From contig NZ_BDAW01000003.1 of NCBI RefSeq assembly GCF_001625085.1, forward strand, positions 1 through 59,830: a stretch of DNA of 59,830 nucleotides, read 5' to 3'. This document shows positions 38,401 through 46,503 of this stretch, piece by piece. This DNA comes from Nocardia acidivorans NBRC 108247 (GTDB lineage Bacteria > Actinomycetota > Actinomycetes > Mycobacteriales > Mycobacteriaceae). Made by a program: the position numbers and the translations under genes. The stretch's first letter is position 1, and every line of letters begins with the position of its first letter. Below the pieces are notes generated by a model. That model was not told where the DNA came from and did not search any database. It saw only the letters and a program-made list of their open reading frames with translations.

Positions 38401-38960
38401 CGGAGTCACTCGCCACCGCGGGCGCGATCGGCAGTCTCGGCGGCACCCGCCGCGAGGCACTCTGGGCGGCCGGAGCGGCCGCGGGCGAACGCCCCGACCG
38501 TCTGCCCGGCACCGGTGCGGCCGTGGACGCCCCCGCCCTGCCCGGTATGAGCGCCCTGGAACTGGCCGCCGCCGACGTCTGGGCCACCGGCGTCTCGCCC
38601 GGCAGCTATCCCACCGAATTCCTGCGCCCCCAACTCGACGCCCTCGGCGTCATCCCCGCCGCCCAGCTGCTCGGAATCCGGGACGGCACCAGGGTCCTGG
38701 TGGGCGGCGCGGTAACCCACCGGCAGCGTCCCGCCACCGCCGCGGGCGTCACCTTCCTCAACCTGGAGGACGAGACCGGCATGGTCAATGTGGTCTGCTC
38801 CGTGGGTCTTTGGGCTCGCTTCCGCCGCCTGGCCCAATCCGCCCCGGCCCTGCTCATCCGGGGCCGAGTCCAGAACGCCGAAGGCGCGGTCACCGTCGTG
38901 GCCGACCATCTCCAGCGCATGAACCTGCGCATCGAGGCCCGCTCCCGCGACTTCCGCTGA
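35472..38960 (+). CDS. dnaE2: error-prone DNA polymerase DnaE2
   Basis: This 1162-residue C-family polymerase alpha subunit performs damage-induced translesion synthesis with ImuA' and ImuB. The PHP domain starts ELHTHSAYSFLDG at residue 61, the catalytic aspartates are D522, D524 and D526 in PDIDVDIESD, and QGRGSAANS lies upstream of them. The C-terminal OB domain has FLNLEDETGMVNVVC. The GTG at 35472 follows AAGGAGG. About 75 residues at 131-205, rich in Gly, Ala, Arg and Ser, interrupt the PHP domain and are absent from M. tuberculosis DnaE2 as I recall it (about 1080 residues). Confidence 0.95.
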   Translation: MGWHNGPPTWAELERVLSGRPDPARRIEGDGGDSPAWSRKREKYEAGSLARVEGPTVPYAELHTHSAYSFLDGASPPEELVEEAVRLGLEALALTDHDGFYGVVRFAEAAREWGMPTVFGAELSLGAAARASAHLAPRGVRGRGRHGDADPAAETFAEATARTGGSAESGAAGRSVGAGGSRIGKGASTFGEGAWSDSAPRTGAPDPVGPHLLILARGQEGYRRLSREMAAAHMAAGEKGILRYDLDRLTEAAGGHWQVLTGCRKGTVRQALTQGDAAAEAALRELVERFGREHVSVELTHHGIPEDDERNARLIALADRIGLPVLATTGAHFAAPPQRRRAMALAAIRARSSLDEMAGWLPPTGGAHLRSGAEMARLFAEHPRAVANAAALARECAFDLRLIAPQLPPFDVPAGHDEDSWLWELTMRGAARRYGPRAGNPKAYQQLDHELEVIARLKFPGYFLVVHDIVDFCHTHDILCQGRGSAANSAVCYAIGITNVDPVANKLLFERFLSPERDGPPDIDVDIESDRREEAIQHVYTKYGREYAAQVANVITYRGRSAVRDAARALGFSPGQQDAWSKQVSRWTGVAEEEHTDIPADVLGLAGELEGLPRHLGIHSGGMVICDRPIADVCPTEWARMPGRSVLQWDKDDCAAAGLVKFDLLGLGMLSALHYMIDLVREHKGEVVELHRLDLTESAVYDMLCRADSVGVFQVESRAQMATLPRLKPRDFYDLVVEVALIRPGPIQGGSVHPYIRRRNGREEVTYDHPALENSLERTLGIPLFQEQLMQMAVDIAGFSAAEADQLRRAMGSKRSTEKMERLRERFYDGMRELHGITGEIADRIYEKVYAFANFGFPESHSQSFASLVFYSSWFKLHHPAAFCAGLLRAQPMGFYSPQSLVADARRHGVVVHGPDINHSLAEATLEARGMQIRLGLAAVRGIGVELAEQIVAARAAGPYTSFLDLTGRVELTVPQAESLATAGAIGSLGGTRREALWAAGAAAGERPDRLPGTGAAVDAPALPGMSALELAAADVWATGVSPGSYPTEFLRPQLDALGVIPAAQLLGIRDGTRVLVGGAVTHRQRPATAAGVTFLNLEDETGMVNVVCSVGLWARFRRLAQSAPALLIRGRVQNAEGAVTVVADHLQRMNLRIEARSRDFR

Positions 38961-39002
38961 CCCACGAGACAATTCGTCCACCCGAATTCGAGAGGAGTCC
39001 GC

Positions 39003-39137
39003 GTGCCCACCGTGGAAGGCAAAGCCAACCGGGCCGCCATCGAACTCCTGGCCGCCCACCTGGGCGTCCCCAAATCCTCGATCACCCTCACCGCCGGAGC
39101 CACCTCCCGCTTCAAATGCTTCGAGATCGACCGCTGA
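39003..39137 (+). CDS. short DUF167 (YggU) family protein, N-terminal half missing
   Basis: This 44-residue frame matches the C-terminal half of DUF167: VEGKANRAAIELLAAHLGVP, then SSITLTAGATSRFK. Full members are about 75-100 residues, so the first strands are missing. A good ribosome-binding site, GAGGAG, lies five bases before the GTG. The same frame upstream is closed by the dnaE2 stop at 38958. It is either a genuinely short protein or a 5'-truncated remnant. Confidence 0.6.
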   Translation: MPTVEGKANRAAIELLAAHLGVPKSSITLTAGATSRFKCFEIDR

Positions 39138-39143
39138 CACGGC

Positions 39144-39815
39144 TCAGAATTCGAGTTCGTCCCAGGGGATGTGAATCGGGAACGGGAAATCGAAGGCGAT
39201 GCCCGCGGAGTCGGCGGGTGTCCACTCACCGACGACCAGGTAATTCGTTGTTCGGAGCGGGTGAACCCCGTCGGGCAACGACCCCGGCTCGCTCTCGAGG
39301 CCGAAGATGCGCACCATCGCGATAGCGCTGATTTCCGCGGCCAGGGTGATCTCCCAATACCAGGGGATTCCAGCGCTCGCGTAGCGACCGCGCTTGGCAT
39401 CCATATCCGACTGCTTGTTGGAGGGCGAGAGGACTTCGCCGACCACGGAGACATCGGTGGCGCGCACGTCTTGGTACGGGGATTCGAGGCAGCGGTGGAC
39501 CAGGAAGTCGGGCGTGAGGAAGTCTGATCTACCGGTGGGGCGCAGGAAGACGTTGGTCTCGGTCGTGGCGCGCCAACAGTTTTCGGGCTGATGTATCGCG
39601 GCATCACGCGCACACTTGCGCAATCCGCTCCACAGCAGATTCGTAAAGGTCTGGTGTTCGGACGGGCCGCGCCGTAGCCAGACCACCCGGCCGTCCCACA
39701 ACTCGATCTGCTCCGCGATCTCCTCCGGGAGCCGTTCGAGTTCCTCCCAGGTCATGTACTCGGGGAGTTCTGGTTGCGTATACGGAAGCGCCATCTCGTC
39801 AGGATATTTCGGCAT
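39144..39815 (-). CDS. Uma2-family (DUF820, restriction endonuclease-like) protein
   Basis: This 223-residue protein has the Uma2 pattern: MTWEELERLPEEIAEQIELWDG, HQTFTNLLWSGLRK, the PD-(D/E)xK-like FLTPDFLVHRCLESPYQ with a downstream VVGEVLSPSNKQSDMDAKRGRY, and WYWEITL. The Asp, Glu and Lys of the nuclease core are recognisable. The biological role of the family is not settled. The ATG at 39815 is chosen; an ATG at 39794 is an alternative. It converges on dnaE2 and the DUF167 frame. Confidence 0.82.
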   Translation of the reverse strand: MPKYPDEMALPYTQPELPEYMTWEELERLPEEIAEQIELWDGRVVWLRRGPSEHQTFTNLLWSGLRKCARDAAIHQPENCWRATTETNVFLRPTGRSDFLTPDFLVHRCLESPYQDVRATDVSVVGEVLSPSNKQSDMDAKRGRYASAGIPWYWEITLAAEISAIAMVRIFGLESEPGSLPDGVHPLRTTNYLVVGEWTPADSAGIAFDFPFPIHIPWDELEF

Positions 39816-39911
39816 ACCCGCAGCCTCCCGGGCTTTTCGAAGCTAGGACGGTTTCATCCCCATTGTCGCGTGTCTCGGCCGCCGGCACACGATTCGAGCG
39901 ATCGCATGTCA

Positions 39912-40376
39912 CTAGACCGCGCCCGGGAAGCCCTGTTGCCGCCAGGCTTCGTAGACGGCTACGGCGGCGGCGTTGGAGAGGTTCATGGAGCGGCGGCCCG
40001 GGAGCATGGGGATGCGGAGCCGGTCGGTGACGCGGGGGTCGGCCAGGACCTCTTCCGGGAGGCCGGTGGGTTCGGGGCCGAAGAGCAGGACGTCGCCGTC
40101 GCGGTACGCGATATCGGTATTGCGGGTGGTGGCGGCGGCGGTGAAGGCGAAGACGCGCTCGGGGTTGATGGAATCCCATGCGGCGCTGAGGTTCTCGTGC
40201 ACGGTGACCGAGGCCAGGTCGTGGTAGTCCAACCCGGCCCGGCGTAGTTTGGGCTCGGACAGGTCGAAGCCCAGGGGTTCGATCAGGTGTAGCTCGCAGC
40301 CGGTTCCGGCGGCCAGTCGGATGGCATTGCCGGTATTGGGCGGGATGCGGGGGGAGAAGAACACCACATGGAACAC
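39912..40376 (-). CDS. trmL: tRNA (cytidine/uridine-2'-O-)-methyltransferase TrmL-like (SpoU)
   Basis: This 154-residue SPOUT methyltransferase is the size of TrmL. Motifs are FFSPRIPPNTGNAIRLAAGT, HLIEPLGFDLSEPKLRRAGLDY, LLFGPEPTGLPEEVL and IPMLPGRRSMNLSNAAAVAVYE. TrmL methylates the ribose at position 34 of leucine tRNAs in E. coli. The GTG at 40376 follows GAGGGC and opens the conserved start; the frame is open further upstream without homology. Position matches Rv3366. Confidence 0.92.
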   Translation of the reverse strand: MFHVVFFSPRIPPNTGNAIRLAAGTGCELHLIEPLGFDLSEPKLRRAGLDYHDLASVTVHENLSAAWDSINPERVFAFTAAATTRNTDIAYRDGDVLLFGPEPTGLPEEVLADPRVTDRLRIPMLPGRRSMNLSNAAAVAVYEAWRQQGFPGAV

Positions 40377-40494
40377 GCCCTCAGCATTGCAGAGGATGAC
40401 AACCGTACTGTTCGCGGCCCGGTGGCCGGGCGTGCCGGATGGTCGCGTGGAATCGGCGGGCTGCACGGGAGCGGGGGCGGTTAAGCTCTGCTGC

Positions 40495-40812
40495 GTGAGT
40501 CCAGCCCATGCCGCCCCGTCGGGTCCCACCAGTCGATTCGGCCGGTCCGTGCGTGACAATCTGCCGATGGTGCTGGTCGGCGCCGTACTGGTGGTGGCGG
40601 TGGTGTTCCTGGCCTGGGATCGCTGGCGGCGCGGCACCTTCTTCTTCGGCGGCGCGACGCTGCTGGCGGCGGCCTTCCGAATGCTGCTGCCCACGGAGAG
40701 GGTGGGCTTGCTGGCGGTGCGCAGCAAGCCCTTCGATGTGGGGTGGTTGACGGTGATGGGGAGCGTGATCATCGTGCTGGCGGCGACCATCAACAGCCTG
40801 GGCGTCACCTAG
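40495..40812 (+). CDS. DUF3017 membrane protein
   Basis: This 105-residue protein has three hydrophobic helices (LPMVLVGAVLVVAVVFLAW, GGATLLAAAFRMLL, LTVMGSVIIVLAATIN) and matches the actinobacterial DUF3017 family (Rv3355c type). The GTG at 40495 is chosen. It is divergent from trmL. Function unknown. Confidence 0.78.
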   Translation: MSPAHAAPSGPTSRFGRSVRDNLPMVLVGAVLVVAVVFLAWDRWRRGTFFFGGATLLAAAFRMLLPTERVGLLAVRSKPFDVGWLTVMGSVIIVLAATINSLGVT

Positions 40813-40817
40813 CCGAT

Positions 40818-40979
40818 TCAGGCGGTGGTGAGGCGGCGTCCGAGTTCGCGGCGCAGTATCTCCTGGTCGGGTAGGCGGTGTAATACGCGCAGCACGGCGG
40901 GGCGAAGTTCGCGCTGTTCCTCATCGGAGAGCAACGCGACCAGATCGCGCAGATCCATGTCATCGAAGGCTGCTGTCAT
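40818..40979 (-). CDS. small helical hypothetical protein
   Basis: This 53-residue frame starts MTAAFDDMDLRDLVALLSDE. It is helical and charged and ends RRELGRRLTTA. An AAGG lies eight bases upstream of the ATG at 40979. A longer start at 41015 is possible. It converges on the DUF3017 gene with five bases between their stops. No family recognised. Confidence 0.5.
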   Translation of the reverse strand: MTAAFDDMDLRDLVALLSDEEQRELRPAVLRVLHRLPDQEILRRELGRRLTTA

Positions 40980-41106
40980 GTTGCATACCTTACGACGACG
41001 CACCGGAACAGTCACGGAATCGGCGTGTCGGTTACCGAGGCGTCATCGCCGCGAAACCGTCAGTGCGTCAAGATAATTCGTACGAAACAGGCAGGACTCA
41101 TGGTGT

Positions 41107-41131
41107 GCCCGCGGTCATCGCGACCGCGGGC
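41107..41131 (-). terminator. intrinsic terminator of metY-metX
   Basis: A perfect 10-bp GC-rich stem (41107-41116 with 41122-41131) closes a five-base loop, immediately past the metX stop on the minus strand. Confidence 0.7.
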
Positions 41132-41145
41132 AGCCTCGACGAGGT

Positions 41146-42300
41146 TCAGCGGCGCGCCGCGCGCGCCAGCTCCATGGTCTCGGCCATGAGTTTGCCGACC
41201 GCTTCGGTCTCGGTCAGGAAGCCGTCGTGCCCGTCGCGCGAGTGCACGATCTCCAGGCCCTTGCAGCCGGGCAGCAGATCGGCCAGCTCCTGCTGATTGC
41301 GCAGCGGATACAGCCGATCGGAGTCCACGCCGCCGACCACCACCGGTACCGGGGTGCTGGCCAGCGCGGCCTCGACGCCACCGCGCCCGCGGCCCACGTC
41401 GTACCGGTTCAACGCCTCGGTGAGCAGCACGTAGGTGGCCGGATCGAAGCGCGAGATGAGCTTGTCGGCCTGATACTCCAAATAGCTCTGCACCGCGTAA
41501 CGCCCGCCCGCCCAAGGGTTTTCGTCACCTTGGGCATGGTTCGCGAAGCGATGGTCGAGTTCGGCCTCGGCGCGGTAGGTCAGATGCGCCATGCGGCGGG
41601 CCAGGCCCATACCGGTCATCGGGGCGCGCCCGGTGCCGTAGTAATTGCCGCCCTGCCAGTCCGGATCGGCCTTGATGATGGCGATCTGCGTGGTCTGCTG
41701 GCCCAGCTGATCGGCGGTGGCGCGGGCGCTGGCGGCCAATACGAGTGCGGCCCCGACCCGTTCGGGATAGCCGATCATCCACTCGAGCACCCGCATGCCG
41801 CCCATGGATCCGCCGACGACCGCGGCTAGTCGGTCGATGCCGAGCCGATCGAAGAACTGCGCCTCCGCGGTCACCTGATCGCGAATGGTGTACTCGGGAA
41901 ACCGTCCGCCCCAAGGCTTTCCATCCGGAGCCAGCGAGGACGGCCCGGTGCTGCCCTTACAGCCGCCGAGCACGTTGACCGCGATGACACACCATTCCCG
42001 GGTATCGACCGCCTTGCCCGGTCCGATGGTTCCGTCCCACCAGCCGGGGGAGTCGTGATGCACATCGGCGGGGCCGACCACATGCGAGTCGCCGGTGAGC
42101 GCATGCTCCACCAGCACCACATTGTCGGCGTTCGCCGATAGTTCGCCCCAGCGCTGAACAGCCAGCGTCACATCGGGAATGACGGCGCCGCTCTCCAGCG
42201 CCACATCCCCGATGGCAATGCTGCCGAGCGTCCCGTCCGGCGGCGGCAGCAGTGCCGCCGCCGTCGGAACGGTCGTACCCGAGTCGGTGTTCGCGCTCAA
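41146..42300 (-). CDS. metX: homoserine O-acetyltransferase
   Basis: Acetylates homoserine with acetyl-CoA in methionine synthesis. This 384-residue alpha/beta-hydrolase-fold enzyme has the catalytic Ser in [15 protein letters not shown], the family segment [13 protein letters not shown], an acidic residue in [12 protein letters not shown] and the catalytic His in SRDGHDGFL. It starts with TTG at 42300, which overlaps the metY TGA (TTGA), so translation is coupled. It is in the SAM-riboswitch operon. Confidence 0.95.
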   Translation of the reverse strand: MSANTDSGTTVPTAAALLPPPDGTLGSIAIGDVALESGAVIPDVTLAVQRWGELSANADNVVLVEHALTGDSHVVGPADVHHDSPGWWDGTIGPGKAVDTREWCVIAVNVLGGCKGSTGPSSLAPDGKPWGGRFPEYTIRDQVTAEAQFFDRLGIDRLAAVVGGSMGGMRVLEWMIGYPERVGAALVLAASARATADQLGQQTTQIAIIKADPDWQGGNYYGTGRAPMTGMGLARRMAHLTYRAEAELDHRFANHAQGDENPWAGGRYAVQSYLEYQADKLISRFDPATYVLLTEALNRYDVGRGRGGVEAALASTPVPVVVGGVDSDRLYPLRNQQELADLLPGCKGLEIVHSRDGHDGFLTETEAVGKLMAETMELARAARR

Positions 42301-43643
42301 CTCGCGGCCGCCGTCAGTCCGGCGCGCAGGTCGGCCAGGATGTCGTCGATACCTTCGATCCCCACGGCCAACCGCACCAGACCAGGGGTGACGCCGGAGG
42401 CGAGCTGCTCCTCGGGGGACAACTGCGAATGGGTGGTGGAGGCCGGGTGGATCACGAGCGAACGCACATCCCCGATGTTAGCGACATGACTGTGCAGCAC
42501 CAGAGCGTCCACGAACTTCTTGCCCGCATCGACGCCGCCCGCCAGCTCGAACGAGACGATCGCGCCGACGCCCTTGGGTGCCAGCTGTTTGCCACGTGCG
42601 AACCACGGCGAATCGGGGAGTCCGGCGTAGTAGACCTTGTCGATCCCCGGCTGCCGGGTCAGGAACTCCGCCACGGCCTGCGCGTTGGACACGTGCCGCT
42701 CGATCCGCAGGCTCAGCGTCTCGATGCCCTGGGCGATCAGGAACGCGTTGAACGGCGCGACCGCCGCACCCAGATCGCGCAGCAGCTGTACACGCGCCTT
42801 GAGCGCGAACGCCGGTGCGCCGAGCGAGGCGAACACCACACCGTGATAGCTGGGGTCGGCGGTGGTGAAGCCCGGGAAGCGGGGCGTGTCATCGGCATCG
42901 GTCACGGTCCAGTCGAAGGTTCCGCCGTCCACGATGACCCCGGCCACGGCCGAACCGTGTCCGCCCAGGTATTTGGTGGCCGAGTGCACCACGATGTCCG
43001 CGCCGTGCCGCAGCGGCTGGATCAGGTACGGCGTGGCGACGGTGTTGTCCACGATCAACGGCACGCCTGCGGCGTGCGCGACACCGGCGATACCCGGGAT
43101 ATCCAGAATGGAGCTGCTCGGATTGGCGACGGTCTCGCCGTAGAACGCCTTGGTGTTCGGCCGCACGGCCGCCTCCCACTGCGCCAGATCGTCCGGATCG
43201 TCCACGAAGCTGACCTCGATGCCCAGCTTGGGCAGCGAGTAGTGGAAGAGGTTGTAGGTGCCGCCGTACAGGTGCGGGCTGGAGACGATGTGATCGCCCG
43301 CCTGGGCCAGGTTCAGGATCGCGTAGGTCTCCGCGGCCTGTCCGGAGGCCAGCAGCAGGGCGGCCACACCGCCCTCCAGCGCGGCGATACGCTGCTCCAC
43401 CACATCCTGGGTGGGGTTCATGATGCGGGTGTAGATATTGCCCGGTTCGGCGAGTCCGAACAGCGCGGCGGCGTGATCGGTATCGCGGAAGGCGTACGAG
43501 GTGGTCTGGTAGATCGGCAGTGCGCGCGCGCCGGTGGCGGCGTCGGGGGCTTGGCCCGCATGCACCTGCCTGGTCTCGAAGGACCAGTTGGCGGGGTCGG
43601 TATCGCCATTGACGGGGGCTGCGGACGCGGTCGAGTCACTCAT
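42297..43643 (-). CDS. metY: O-acetylhomoserine sulfhydrylase (aminocarboxypropyltransferase)
   Basis: This 448-residue PLP enzyme of the Cys/Met-metabolism family uses O-acetylhomoserine made by MetX to form homocysteine. Features are the N-terminal [19 protein letters not shown], and the PLP lysine in [16 protein letters not shown]. The ATG at 43643 has GGAG seven bases upstream. It lies about 100 bp after the SAM-IV riboswitch and is coupled to metX. In mycobacteria the homologue is labelled metC (Rv3340). Confidence 0.94.
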   Translation of the reverse strand: MSDSTASAAPVNGDTDPANWSFETRQVHAGQAPDAATGARALPIYQTTSYAFRDTDHAAALFGLAEPGNIYTRIMNPTQDVVEQRIAALEGGVAALLLASGQAAETYAILNLAQAGDHIVSSPHLYGGTYNLFHYSLPKLGIEVSFVDDPDDLAQWEAAVRPNTKAFYGETVANPSSSILDIPGIAGVAHAAGVPLIVDNTVATPYLIQPLRHGADIVVHSATKYLGGHGSAVAGVIVDGGTFDWTVTDADDTPRFPGFTTADPSYHGVVFASLGAPAFALKARVQLLRDLGAAVAPFNAFLIAQGIETLSLRIERHVSNAQAVAEFLTRQPGIDKVYYAGLPDSPWFARGKQLAPKGVGAIVSFELAGGVDAGKKFVDALVLHSHVANIGDVRSLVIHPASTTHSQLSPEEQLASGVTPGLVRLAVGIEGIDDILADLRAGLTAAAS

Positions 43644-43741
43644 GTCGTGCTCCAGGGACAAGGTCGCCTATACGGCGGAGGTGGACGTTATCGGAAGGCG
43701 AATTGGCTTCGACAACAACACATCTCGGGTCCTCCTACAGT

Positions 43742-43850
43742 GCGCTTGCGTTCGGCCTTCGAACGCCTGGTCCTCACCCGGAGCACCCCGCCGCTGCTGG
43801 AGGGTTGCCGATCAGCGAGCCGGGGCTTTGCGCTGATGCTCTTGACCTTG
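43742..43850 (-). ncRNA. SAM-IV riboswitch upstream of metY-metX
   Basis: On the minus strand GGTCAAGAGCATCAGCG (from 43847) is followed by CAAAGCCCCGGC, CGCTGATCGGCAACCCTCC, GCGGGGTGCTCCGGGTGAGG and GACC at 43772-43769, which closes the first stem. A final hairpin GCGTTCG/CGAACGC occupies 43748-43766. This order and these core sequences fit the SAM-IV class known upstream of methionine genes in Actinobacteria. It should lower metYX expression when S-adenosylmethionine is high. Ends are approximate. Confidence 0.88.
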
Positions 43851-43856
43851 GCGGAG

Positions 43857-43862
43857 ATTCTA
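43857..43862 (-). promoter_or_regulatory. -10 box of the SAM-IV/metYX transcript
   Basis: TAGAAT on the minus strand lies about ten bases before the first base of the riboswitch. Its first three bases are the TAG stop codon of the upstream TetR gene. No strong -35 box was found. Confidence 0.5.
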
Positions 43863-44561
43863 ACGGGGCGGCGCAATAGCCGTCGCCACGGGGAGGGCAC
43901 AACTGCGTGTGAACTCGTCGAATGCGGCCACGACATTCTTGATGAGGTCGTGGGCCGTGGCCGGAGTGGAGCAGTCCGGGAAGCCCGAGTCGGCGTCGGA
44001 TTCGCATTCCATGCCGATGCGCGCGATGGCGTGCCAGGTGGAGGCGATGACCTGAACCTGCATGGAGTTCGGTTCGGTGCGCAGGCGTTCGGCGAGCACG
44101 GCGGTCATGGCGCGGGTCTTGCTGTCCGCGGATTGCAGACTCTGCGCGCGGACCGTCGGACTGGTCTGGGTGATGCGCTGCATCTGCTGGAACCAGCGGA
44201 ACGGGACCGGATTGTCGCTGTCGATGACCTGCTCGACGAAGGCGCGGAAGGCGTTCAGCAGCGCCTGCAGTTCGTTGCCCGTAATCGGTTGTGCGCGTAG
44301 CTGTTCCGCCAGTGCGATGCCGACGTCCTCGACCGGGGCGATGACGATCGCCTCCTTGCTGTCGAAGTACCGGTTGATGGTGCGCGGTGAGACGTCGGCC
44401 TCATCGGCGATCTGCTCCACGGTGGTGGCGTCGAAACCCTGGGCATCGCACAGTCGCAGCGCCACATCGATGATGCGGGTTCGGGTCTGCTGCTTCTTGC
44501 GCTCGCGCAGACCGGGACGGTGGCGCTCCAGCAGATCGGCATGCGTCGACGACTCGGACAT
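43860..44561 (-). CDS. TetR-family transcriptional regulator
   Basis: This 233-residue regulator has an N-terminal basic stretch and HTH (RTRIIDVALRLCDAQGFDAT, VEQIADEADVSPRTINRYFD). A ligand-binding helical domain follows. The ATG at 44561 begins MSESSTH. It is divergent from an MFS exporter, and an imperfect palindrome lies between, so it is the likely repressor of that exporter. Its stop codon overlaps the metYX promoter. Confidence 0.9.
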   Translation of the reverse strand: MSESSTHADLLERHRPGLRERKKQQTRTRIIDVALRLCDAQGFDATTVEQIADEADVSPRTINRYFDSKEAIVIAPVEDVGIALAEQLRAQPITGNELQALLNAFRAFVEQVIDSDNPVPFRWFQQMQRITQTSPTVRAQSLQSADSKTRAMTAVLAERLRTEPNSMQVQVIASTWHAIARIGMECESDADSGFPDCSTPATAHDLIKNVVAAFDEFTRSCALPVATAIAPPR

Positions 44562-44606
44562 GCCGCCATTGTATCGCCGCCCCGTCTGATTGTGACTTGA
44601 ACAGCC

Positions 44607-44627
44607 AACTGTCTGATTACGACAATT
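44607..44627. promoter_or_regulatory. candidate TetR operator between regulator and MFS gene
   Basis: AACTGTC-N7-GACAATT is a near-perfect inverted repeat (six of seven bases), lying just upstream of a TTGACG -35 box (44633-44638) for the MFS gene. Confidence 0.5.
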
Positions 44628-44698
44628 TTCTCTTGACGCCAAATGTCCGGGAGTGCCACGATGGACCAGGCTGTTCGAACCACTCCTGAGGAGACGGC

Positions 44699-46192
44699 AT
44701 GACCACTGGGACGGCGACTCTCGCGCCCAACGAAACATCAAGTCCGGCAAGCGCTTCCAGGCGCTGGCTGGCGCTGGGCGTGATCGCCATGGCCCAGCTG
44801 ATGGTGGTACTCGACGCCACCATCGTGACGATTTCCCTACCCTTCGCCCAGCAGGACCTGGGCATCAGCGACGGCAACCGGCAGTGGGTGCTGACCGCGT
44901 ACACCCTCATCTTCGGCGGGCTGCTGCTGCTCGGTGGACGCCTGGCCGACTACCTGGGCCGTCGCCGGATCTTCCTGATCGGCCTGATCGGTTTCGCCGC
45001 GGCCTCCGCGCTGGCCGGGCTGGCCCAGAACACCGCCGAACTCTTCGCGGGCCGCGGCCTGCAGGGCGCTTTCGGCGCGCTGCTGGCGCCGGCGGCGCTG
45101 TCGCTGGTGTCGGTCACCTTCACCGAGGCCAAGGAGCGGGCGCGCGCCTTCGGCGTCTTCGCGGGCGTCTCGGCGGGTGGCGCGGCCATCGGCCTGATCG
45201 TCGGCGGTGCGCTCACCGAATACGCCAGCTGGCGCTGGTGCCTGCTGGTGAACACCCCGATCGCGCTGCTGGCGTTCGCGGGTGCGATGGCTTTCGTCAT
45301 CAAGGACATTCCGGCCCCGCGTACCGGCGGTTACGACCTGCCGGGTGCGATCACCGCGACGCTCGGATTGGTCTCGGTGGTCTACGGTTTCAGCCGCGCG
45401 GCCGATGACGGCTGGGGCGCGGCCAGCACGCTGTCGCTGCTCGGCGTCGGTGTGGCACTGCTGATCGCGTTCGTCGCCATCGAGCGGCGTTCGGCCAATC
45501 CGCTGCTGCCGCTTCGTATTCCGGGTGAGATCAATCGTGGCGGGTCGTTCCTGGTGGCGTTGATCACGCCGATCGCCATGTTCGCCATGTTCCTGAATCT
45601 GAGCTTCTACCTGCAGATCACCCTCGGCTATTCGGCGCTGAAGGCGGGTGCGGCGTTCCTGCCGTTCCCGGTGGGCATCGTCATCTCCGCGGGTATCGCG
45701 AGCGCGCTGTTGCCCAGGATCGGGCCGCGGCCGGTGATGCTGGTGGGTGCGCTGTTCGGCACCGGTGGCCTGCTGTACCTGGCGCAGCTCTCGCTCGGGG
45801 ACAGTTACGCCACGCATGTGCTGCCCGCGATCCTGCTCATCGCGCTCGGTATGGGCGGGTTGTTCGTGGCCATGCAGACCACCGCGCTGCATCAGGTCGA
45901 CGATGAGGATTCCGGTGTGGCCAGTGCGCTGTTGAACGCGGCGCAGCAGGTCGGTGGTTCCATCGGCACCGCGCTGCTGATGACGCTCTCGGTGCAGGCG
46001 ACCGAGAGGTACGCGCGCAATCATCCGACCATCGACAGTGTGGTGGCGCGCGCCTCGATCCACGGTTACGACATCGCGTTCTACGCGGGTGCGGGCTTCT
46101 TCCTGCTGACGATTCCGATCATCGCGTTCATGATTCGCGATAAGCCGGAGACGCTGCTGGAGGGCCCCGAGCACGTGCACGTCGGCGTCTGA
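44699..46192 (+). CDS. DHA2-family (14-TM) MFS drug exporter
   Basis: This 497-residue proton-driven efflux protein has about 14 helices. Motif C-type and A-type features are visible: VLDATIVTISLPFAQQDLGI, GGRLADYLGRRRIF between helices 2 and 3, and RGLQGAFGALLAPAALSL. It resembles EmrB/QacA-like exporters. The ATG at 44699 follows GGAGACGGC. It is probably controlled by the divergent TetR repressor, and a terminator follows. Substrate unknown. Confidence 0.92.
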   Translation: MTTGTATLAPNETSSPASASRRWLALGVIAMAQLMVVLDATIVTISLPFAQQDLGISDGNRQWVLTAYTLIFGGLLLLGGRLADYLGRRRIFLIGLIGFAAASALAGLAQNTAELFAGRGLQGAFGALLAPAALSLVSVTFTEAKERARAFGVFAGVSAGGAAIGLIVGGALTEYASWRWCLLVNTPIALLAFAGAMAFVIKDIPAPRTGGYDLPGAITATLGLVSVVYGFSRAADDGWGAASTLSLLGVGVALLIAFVAIERRSANPLLPLRIPGEINRGGSFLVALITPIAMFAMFLNLSFYLQITLGYSALKAGAAFLPFPVGIVISAGIASALLPRIGPRPVMLVGALFGTGGLLYLAQLSLGDSYATHVLPAILLIALGMGGLFVAMQTTALHQVDDEDSGVASALLNAAQQVGGSIGTALLMTLSVQATERYARNHPTIDSVVARASIHGYDIAFYAGAGFFLLTIPIIAFMIRDKPETLLEGPEHVHVGV

Positions 46193-46206
46193 TTCCGGTT
46201 CGGTCC

Positions 46207-46239
46207 GCACCCCCGTCGTGCCATGCGCGGCGGGGGTGC
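46207..46239 (+). terminator. intrinsic terminator of the MFS gene
   Basis: GCACCCCCG (46207-46215) pairs with CGGGGGTGC (46231-46239), shortly after the MFS stop, followed by TTCGTG. Confidence 0.7.
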
Positions 46240-46503
46240 TTCGTGCCGTAAGTCACTCGATCCCTACCGGTGAGTAACTGACGGCGGTATCCCGCGGAGC
46301 GGGGGCTGCCCGCGCGGTGCGGTGCATAGCAGCAGTACGCTCGTCTTGTTTGGCGCTCCATAACGCGCGGACCTGGTACCAGAGGTCCCGCCGAGAACGC
46401 CGGGCATATACGTTGTTTGTTGAACAGCCGGGGCCCGCGCTCACAAGCGCGCTCACCTGGCCGTGCAATGGGAGCACCACCTTCCTAGGAGGACACGAAG
46501 TCC
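46240..46503 (+). promoter_or_regulatory. icd upstream region with a 10-bp palindrome
   Basis: No gene is seen. CTGGTACCAG at 46373-46382 is a perfect palindrome within the larger GGACCT...AGGTCC inverted repeat (46369-46388), a candidate operator for icd. A strong ribosome-binding site, AGGAGG, lies at about 46488. Confidence 0.4.
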
